Made by a program: the position numbers and the translations under genes. The notes under the pieces were generated by a model that did not search any database, was not told the origin of the DNA, and saw only the letters and a list, made by a program, of their open reading frames with translations. This document shows positions 5,947 to 10,731 of a DNA stretch of 10,731 nucleotides, one piece after another. Origin of the DNA: CAKSQL01 sp045606465 (GTDB lineage: Bacteria; Bacillota; Clostridia; UBA1381). The DNA lies in contig JAZURZ010000157.1 in the NCBI GenBank assembly GCA_045606465.1, forward strand, positions 1 through 10,731, in the 5' to 3' direction. Positions within the stretch are counted from its first letter, which is position 1. Each line of letters opens with the position of its first letter.

Positions 5947-7263
5947 TTACTTGCTTTGTGAGAACATCCAGTCAAGCAAATCAGGCTCTGCATATGCCCT
6001 TACCCAGCTTCCATGTCCTGCGTCGCTATAAGATGTAAATTTAATATTACCCCCTACTTCTTTGAGTGCATTTACCATAGCCTCTGTTCCATTATATGGA
6101 ACCACCGTGTCGTCAACGCTATGAAATGCCCATATTGGAATTTTATTAATTGTTTTTGCAGTATTGGGGTCTGTTGAGCCGCAAATAGGCACAGCTGCCG
6201 CAAACATATCGGGGTATTTTGCCAGCAAATACCACGTTCCATGTCCACCCATCGAAAGTCCTGTTACATAAAGTCTTTTTTCATCAATCTGAGGATACAT
6301 GGCACGAACTTCTCTTATCACTCCCATAACATCTATTAGTGCAAAACTCATACTTGTCTTTGAGTAATCATATATACCATTTTGGGTGCTGATATTTGCC
6401 CAATAGTCACTCGTCGGGCATTGAGGTGCGATAATTATACATTCTTCTTTATATTTTTTTTCTGTAAGAAGTCTTGTAAAGAATTGTTTTACATCGGTTG
6501 TAACTTGAGATTCGTTATCATCGCCTCTTGAGCCTGCACCATGAAGGAAAAGAAGCATGCTATATTTTTTATTTTCATCAAAGCTTTCAGGAACATATAG
6601 TCTATATGGCATTCCATCTCCCGAAACAACCTTATAGCTTGCCTCTTCTATTTTATCAGACTTTATATTTTTGGGTTCTTCAATGCTTTTTGGGGTTGTG
6701 GGTGGTATTTCGGGCATGCCTTCTCCATTTTCCAAACAAAGAGTTATTTCTTTAATAGCCTGTTTGTTTTTATTTGAATTTAAAGTATGATTTTTTTCGC
6801 TTACCACAATAAGACCGCTCTCATCCCAGAAAACCTTTTTTTCTAAAACATTTTCGCACATTATTCGCAATGGAATCATTGTTCTTCCCTCTATGGACTG
6901 GGCAGGAACGTCCATTGTGATTTCACTTCCATTAACCCACAATTCCTTATTATCTAATGTCATTTTAACAAATTTGTCTTCGGTAAAAATTGATACACTT
7001 CTCGTTTTTTCATCCCAACTCACCTTTGCATTAAAGCTTTCAGAGAGAAATCTTGCAGGAACCAAAGTTCTTCCATCTATAATCTTAGGAGAAACTTCTT
7101 CATTATCAGGGTCAATCTTAACTACCTTTCCTTCTATCCACGCATTGGGAGTTCCCACCTTTAAAACAACGCTTTCTCTTATATTTTCAGGAATTTCTGC
7201 AAATACAACAAAATTTGTCAATATAAGCGCAAAAATTAAAGTAAAAATTGTTCTTTTTTTCAT
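5947..7263 (-). CDS. Secreted esterase with copper-amine-oxidase-like (stalk) domain
   Basis: This is a 438-residue exported protein in three parts. A signal peptide covers residues 1-22 (MKKR, then a hydrophobic run ending VVFAE). Next comes a copper amine oxidase N-terminal-like domain (about 35-155) with the repeated signatures DGRTLVPARFLSE and EGRTMIPLRIMCE, each followed by a WDE turn. After a hydrophilic, proline-containing linker (160-208) there is an alpha/beta hydrolase (210-437) of the PHB-depolymerase/feruloyl-esterase-like kind. The oxyanion region is LFLHGAGSRGD, the nucleophile is S337 in GLSMGGHG, the acid is D385 (or D384) in HSVDDTVVPY, and the histidine is H417 in DAGHGSW. 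The stalk domain is common in Clostridia and probably holds the enzyme at the cell surface; it is not evidence for copper. The likely substrate is an ester of a polysaccharide or other polymer, but this is not determined. An AAAGGGTG ribosome site precedes the ATG. Confidence 0.88.
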   Translation of the reverse strand: MKKRTIFTLIFALILTNFVVFAEIPENIRESVVLKVGTPNAWIEGKVVKIDPDNEEVSPKIIDGRTLVPARFLSESFNAKVSWDEKTRSVSIFTEDKFVKMTLDNKELWVNGSEITMDVPAQSIEGRTMIPLRIMCENVLEKKVFWDESGLIVVSEKNHTLNSNKNKQAIKEITLCLENGEGMPEIPPTTPKSIEEPKNIKSDKIEEASYKVVSGDGMPYRLYVPESFDENKKYSMLLFLHGAGSRGDDNESQVTTDVKQFFTRLLTEKKYKEECIIIAPQCPTSDYWANISTQNGIYDYSKTSMSFALIDVMGVIREVRAMYPQIDEKRLYVTGLSMGGHGTWYLLAKYPDMFAAAVPICGSTDPNTAKTINKIPIWAFHSVDDTVVPYNGTEAMVNALKEVGGNIKFTSYSDAGHGSWVRAYAEPDLLDWMFSQSK

Positions 7264-7303
7264 TTGATTTTCACCCTTTTATTTTATAAATATTAATGTT
7301 CAA

Positions 7304-7332
7304 ATTATATATTATACAGAACAACTTGTCAA
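7304..7332 (-). promoter_or_regulatory. Consensus promoter of the esterase gene
   Basis: On the minus strand TTGACA (7332-7327) and TATAAT (7309-7304), both full consensus, are separated by 17 bases. It begins only 16 bases after the dacF stop codon. No terminator lies between the two genes, so the esterase may also receive dacF read-through. Confidence 0.88.
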
Positions 7333-7348
7333 GACTTTTTTTTATATT

Positions 7349-8485
7349 TCAAGCGCACACCAGCCAGCTTTTTAATGTGTCGGTCAAAAAATCAAAATAG
7401 CCTTTTTTTTCTATATCCTCATTTGCAACTAAATTTACGCTGTCCATTATATTGCCGTCCACAAGAAAATCTATTTTTCCTATAACATCGCCTTTTTTTA
7501 TTGGCGCAACAACATTTTCGGGGATTTCTTCTTTTCTTTCAATTTCATTTTGTTTTCCCTTAGGCAAAAGAATAGAACAGCTTTTTTCTCCCGCCACTGA
7601 AAGTTCTGTCTTTTCTTTACCTTTTAATATAGGAACTTTTAAAACCTCTTCCCCCGCATTTAGTGCCTTATTTACAGAATAGTTTGCAAAGCCATAGTCT
7701 AAAAGTCCGCTTGCTGCAGCAAAGCGCTCCTTAGATGTAGGTGCTCCAAGCACAACCGCTATAAGCTGCATATCATTTCTTTTGGCAGTTGCGCTAAGGC
7801 AGCACAAAGCTTTAGATGTAGAGCCTGTTTTTAAACCATTGGCACCACTATAAAATCTAATAAGCTTATTTGTGTTTGCAAGCTCAAATTTCCCATCACG
7901 CAAAGAATCCATCCAAATTGTTGTATATTCAAATATTTTTTCGTGTTTTACAAGCTCCTTTGACATAAGTGCAACGTCTCTTGCGCATGAATAGTGATTG
8001 TCATCATCTAAGCCATTGGTATTTACAAAATTAGTATTCTCCATTCCAAGTTCCTTTGCTCTTTGGTTCATTTTTTCAACAAATGCCTCTTCGCTGCCTG
8101 CTATATGCTCTGCCATAGCCACAGCCCCGTCATTTGCCGAGGCAACTGCTATACCTTTTAGCATATCACTCACGCTAAGCTCTTCCCCTGTTTCCAAAAA
8201 CATGGTTGAACCACCCATGCTCATTGCTCTCTCGCTGACAGTGACCATATCATCGAGGGTGATTTTGCCCTCATCTATTGCCTCCATTATCAAAAGCATT
8301 GTCATTATTTTTGTTACACTTGCTATCGGGAGCTTCTCATCGGGATTTTTCTCATATAAAACACTCCCTGTATCTGCCTCCATTAAAAGAAGGGATTTCG
8401 CGCTAAGACTTGCGAGAGGATCGTCTGCGAGAGCATGCGGTGCCCATATGCAAAACAACAAAATAACACTTATTATTTTTCTCAA
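7349..8485 (-). CDS. dacF: D-alanyl-D-alanine carboxypeptidase (DacF/PBP5 family)
   Basis: This serine peptidase removes the terminal D-alanine from peptidoglycan stem peptides at the outer face of the membrane, limiting cross-linking. Numbered from the chosen start (378 residues), a signal peptide MRKIISVILLF...HALA covers residues 1-20. The catalytic motifs are SVTK (S56, K59), SAN (S116-N118) and KTG (219-221). The peptidase domain runs to about residue 270. A PBP5 C-terminal beta domain follows (about 272-357), ending in an amphipathic tail, FDFLTDTLKSWLV, that could rest on the membrane. Length and order are normal for the family. The start is TTG at 8483-8485, because GGAGG (8495-8499) is 9 bases upstream. 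A TTG at 8494 directly touches the ribosome site, and no ATG is available. The dacF symbol rests on family resemblance; dacA or dacB type is possible. Confidence 0.92.
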   Translation of the reverse strand: MRKIISVILLFCIWAPHALADDPLASLSAKSLLLMEADTGSVLYEKNPDEKLPIASVTKIMTMLLIMEAIDEGKITLDDMVTVSERAMSMGGSTMFLETGEELSVSDMLKGIAVASANDGAVAMAEHIAGSEEAFVEKMNQRAKELGMENTNFVNTNGLDDDNHYSCARDVALMSKELVKHEKIFEYTTIWMDSLRDGKFELANTNKLIRFYSGANGLKTGSTSKALCCLSATAKRNDMQLIAVVLGAPTSKERFAAASGLLDYGFANYSVNKALNAGEEVLKVPILKGKEKTELSVAGEKSCSILLPKGKQNEIERKEEIPENVVAPIKKGDVIGKIDFLVDGNIMDSVNLVANEDIEKKGYFDFLTDTLKSWLVCA

Positions 8486-8535
8486 AAAAATCAACCTCCG
8501 AACATTTATATCTTATTAGTATAAATATTCGGAGG
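8484..8535 (-). terminator. Terminator-like hairpin whose 3' arm is the dacF ribosome binding site
   Basis: Bases 8520-8535 pair with 8495-8510 over 16 positions with one mismatch, around a 9-base loop. On the minus strand the 3' arm ends in TTCGGAGG, and TTGATTTTTTT follows (8494-8484), so it resembles an intrinsic terminator for the phosphorylase. The GGAGG at 8499-8495 is also the dacF ribosome site, leaving it buried in any read-through RNA. A possible -10 box TATACT (8523-8518) lies in the upstream arm and loop. RNA started there would lack the 5' arm and leave the site free, but its -35 match is weak. The plus strand also ends in five T, but no plus-strand gene enters it. Confidence 0.7.
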
Positions 8536-8556
8536 TTTTTAATAAATTACAATTAT

Positions 8557-10719
8557 TTAGAGTTTTGTAACTGTTTTAGAATCGTGTGTAATTTCCACAA
8601 GATATTTTTCACCCTTGTATTTTAATTTAAAACTCATAGCCTTCCATGCTGATGGCAAAACAGGGTTTACCTCTATTCCATTTTCTTTAAATTTCACTCC
8701 CGCAAAGCCTTCAACTGCAACCTTCCATGCACCGCCTGCTGCAGCAGGATGTGTGCCGCCGATATATATAAGTCCCATCCAGAGCTTTCCGGGCAATGAT
8801 AAATCTGCCGCTGCAGATTTCATAAACAAAGGATACGCCTTATCGGGAATTCCTATGTAGCAAGCAAGAAGTGAATACATACAAGCTGACAAGGAAGAGC
8901 CATGCTCAGTTCTTGGCTCATAATATTCCCAATTCTTTTTCATCTGCTCGGTTGTGTAGTCGTCACAAAACATACTCATCATAGCCACAACGTCAGCCTG
9001 CTTTATAATTTGCGTTTCGCTCGCTATTCCATACGCTCCGCCCCAGTATTCCTTCTCATCAAGAATTCTTGTCTTAAGTGTAGGGATATCTACATCTTCA
9101 AGCTTAAAATAGCCTTGAAACTGTTCTATCAGACCTGTCTTTTCATCAGGTGAGGGAACATAAATTTTGTCAGCATAATATGAGAATTTTTCAAAAAGCT
9201 CTTCAAAATCATATTCTGAAAACTCGTTTTGCCTTCCCTCTTTTTTAATATTTTCTATAACATCGCACGCAGTTCTTAAAACAAATTGTGCCATTTTATT
9301 TGTGTAGGCATTATTTTTTACCTTTTCATGATACTCATCAGGACCAACCGCCTCATGAATTTCATAATAATCGCAGTCGGCTTTTTTAATAAGAAGTGAA
9401 CGATAGAACATTGCACATTCAATAATTGTTTGCGCACCACCCTCATACAAAAGCTCATAGTCCTCGGCAGCTTTTATATATTTCATCATAGCATACACAA
9501 CCGCCGCCGAAACATGATATTGCTTATCTCGGAAATAGGTACGCATGGGACGCTTTGTGAAAACATCAACAATGTTATAATCAGAGCACGCATCAAGACC
9601 GCCCTCGTGACTTTCCCAAGCATAAAATGCGCCCTTGTTTCCATAGCTTGCAGCCTTGTCCTTCGCACCGCCAAGGGTATCTATTCTATATTTTACTAAA
9701 GTCCTTGCAACCTTGGGGTCGGTATGAAGAAAATAATCCAACATAAACATTTCAGTATCCCAGAAAATTGCGCCCTTATACACCTGTCCCGAAAGACCTC
9801 TTGCAGGTATAGAAAGACTTGTCGAATGTCTTGGTGCGATACAATTTAAGTGATAAATTGAATAATTGAGTGCTGTCATGCCCTCGTCATCACCTTCAAT
9901 TTTTATCTCGGAATCCTCCCATATTTCCTCCCATGCCTTTTTGTGAGATGAAAGTGCATCAGAATAACCAAGCTTTTTAAAATCCTCAACATCATATGGA
10001 ATTTCGTCCTTTGATGTAACAACACATGCAAGCTTTTCTATTGAGTATTCCTCGCCCTTTTTAGCGTCAATTTGTATATGTCTTAAAACAAAGTTGTCGG
10101 TCTTTTCTATTTTCTCTGAAGCATTAAAAGAATAGTTCACCTTTTCATAGGTAGCAACATTTGTTTTTTGTTCGCCTGTTGTTCCGCAAACCGAAATCAT
10201 TTCTTTATTATCACAAACATCAAGGCTTACAAAATGGGGACCGTTTATGTCCCATATTTTTCCCAAAACTCCTGTGCAGATTTCAATTTTTGCATCATAA
10301 TCTGCCCAAACGCTATATTTTAAGCCCATAACATGGCAATATTTCATGTTGGCGAAGCGTTCTGCTTCCACTCTTATTTTTCCCTTTGATGTTTCCCATT
10401 CGGTAACTCTTTTATGTATTCCAATTCTAAAATTAAGCTCCTGCAAATGGCTTTTTGGTTCATCCTCGGGCAATTTATATGCCTTACCATCAACTAATAT
10501 GTATGTATATAAGCCATTGGGAGCATTTACCGACTCACGCCATTTATCCCCAACCTGGTCATAAATTCCTGCAAGGTTTATTGCGGTAAGCTCATCAGGA
10601 CTATACTCCTCCATGGTACCTCTTATTCCCATATATCCATTACCTATAAGGAATTTGTTTCCATACCACGCAATATTTTCTTTATTAAAACTATTATCGC
10701 TTATAATCCAATTTTTCAT
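8557..10719 (-). CDS. Glycoside hydrolase family 65 disaccharide phosphorylase
   Basis: This is a 720-residue cytoplasmic GH65 enzyme that should split an alpha-linked glucose disaccharide with phosphate into beta-glucose 1-phosphate and the second unit. The N-terminal beta-sandwich domain (about 1-265) opens with the GH65 signature NKFLIGNGYMGIRGT. The (alpha/alpha)6 barrel carries FWDTEMF (319-325), the general acid E462 in AVGPDEYHEKVKNNAYTN, KQADVV (574-579) and the phosphate-binding TEHGSSLS (604-611). A small C-terminal beta domain finishes the protein. The substrate loop reads FYAWESHEGGLDACSDYN rather than the YPWQS-type loop I associate with maltose, kojibiose and trehalose enzymes. 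Nigerose or another alpha-glucoside is therefore as likely as maltose. The usual partner, beta-phosphoglucomutase, is not downstream; it could lie upstream outside the window. AGGAGA (10726-10731) is 6 bases from the ATG. The promoter lies beyond the window. Confidence 0.92.
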   Translation of the reverse strand: MKNWIISDNSFNKENIAWYGNKFLIGNGYMGIRGTMEEYSPDELTAINLAGIYDQVGDKWRESVNAPNGLYTYILVDGKAYKLPEDEPKSHLQELNFRIGIHKRVTEWETSKGKIRVEAERFANMKYCHVMGLKYSVWADYDAKIEICTGVLGKIWDINGPHFVSLDVCDNKEMISVCGTTGEQKTNVATYEKVNYSFNASEKIEKTDNFVLRHIQIDAKKGEEYSIEKLACVVTSKDEIPYDVEDFKKLGYSDALSSHKKAWEEIWEDSEIKIEGDDEGMTALNYSIYHLNCIAPRHSTSLSIPARGLSGQVYKGAIFWDTEMFMLDYFLHTDPKVARTLVKYRIDTLGGAKDKAASYGNKGAFYAWESHEGGLDACSDYNIVDVFTKRPMRTYFRDKQYHVSAAVVYAMMKYIKAAEDYELLYEGGAQTIIECAMFYRSLLIKKADCDYYEIHEAVGPDEYHEKVKNNAYTNKMAQFVLRTACDVIENIKKEGRQNEFSEYDFEELFEKFSYYADKIYVPSPDEKTGLIEQFQGYFKLEDVDIPTLKTRILDEKEYWGGAYGIASETQIIKQADVVAMMSMFCDDYTTEQMKKNWEYYEPRTEHGSSLSACMYSLLACYIGIPDKAYPLFMKSAAADLSLPGKLWMGLIYIGGTHPAAAGGAWKVAVEGFAGVKFKENGIEVNPVLPSAWKAMSFKLKYKGEKYLVEITHDSKTVTKL

Positions 10720-10731
10720 GTTCTTTCTCCT

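Noticed and set aside
6893..7267. 124-residue open frame on the plus strand opposite the stalk domain
   Set aside because: It is antisense to two copper-amine-oxidase-like repeats and a signal peptide that are clearly coding on the minus strand.
7998..8519. 173-residue open frame on the plus strand opposite dacF
   Set aside because: It is the reverse-strand shadow of a well-conserved carboxypeptidase gene, its Ser/Ala-rich composition reflects antisense codons, and it has no ribosome site or recognisable domain.
8495..8540. The dacF-upstream hairpin as a plus-strand terminator
   Set aside because: It does end in five T on the plus strand, but no plus-strand gene lies upstream between 2337 and this point, so its role is more likely on the minus strand.

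Overview
The window is low-GC, AT-rich DNA with strong Shine-Dalgarno sites, sigma-A-type promoters of the TTGACA/TATAAT kind, a T-box leader and a sporulation/vegetative-type D,D-carboxypeptidase. All of this fits a Firmicute, most likely an anaerobic member of the Clostridia. That placement is inferred from style and gene content, not from a marker gene. No mobile element, CRISPR array, rRNA or tRNA gene was seen.

Layout from left to right: an EamA/DMT-type permease (minus) is divergent from a membrane-anchored calcineurin-like metallophosphoesterase (plus). A small three-helix membrane protein of unknown function (plus) follows, with its own promoter and a clear intrinsic terminator. Converging on that terminator is a two-gene minus-strand operon. 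Its promoter-proximal gene is a 763-residue fusion of an XRE helix-turn-helix, a cupin and an AMP-forming acyl-CoA synthetase; its second gene is a metal-dependent amidohydrolase. A roughly 340-nt leader containing a complete T-box riboswitch precedes the operon. Further right, all on the minus strand, are a secreted esterase with a copper-amine-oxidase-like (stalk) N-terminal domain, a D-alanyl-D-alanine carboxypeptidase (DacF/PBP5 type), and a GH65 disaccharide phosphorylase at the edge of the window.

The most interesting unit is the T-box operon. The leader has the stem I landmarks, a probable AUC (isoleucine) specifier, a stem III hairpin, a canonical antiterminator whose UGGU bulge fits a tRNA with discriminator A, and a competing terminator. 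A T-box that reads uncharged tRNA in front of an acyl-CoA ligase suggests that the ligase serves amino-acid supply. One possibility is activation of a branched-chain acid such as 2-methylbutyrate for reductive carboxylation to the isoleucine keto acid. The same protein carries its own DNA-binding and ligand-sensing domains, so two control layers may act on one operon. The isoleucine assignment and the pathway are inference.

A second item of regulatory interest is the hairpin between the phosphorylase and dacF. It looks like the phosphorylase terminator, but its 3' arm is the dacF ribosome binding site, so read-through transcripts should not be translated for dacF.
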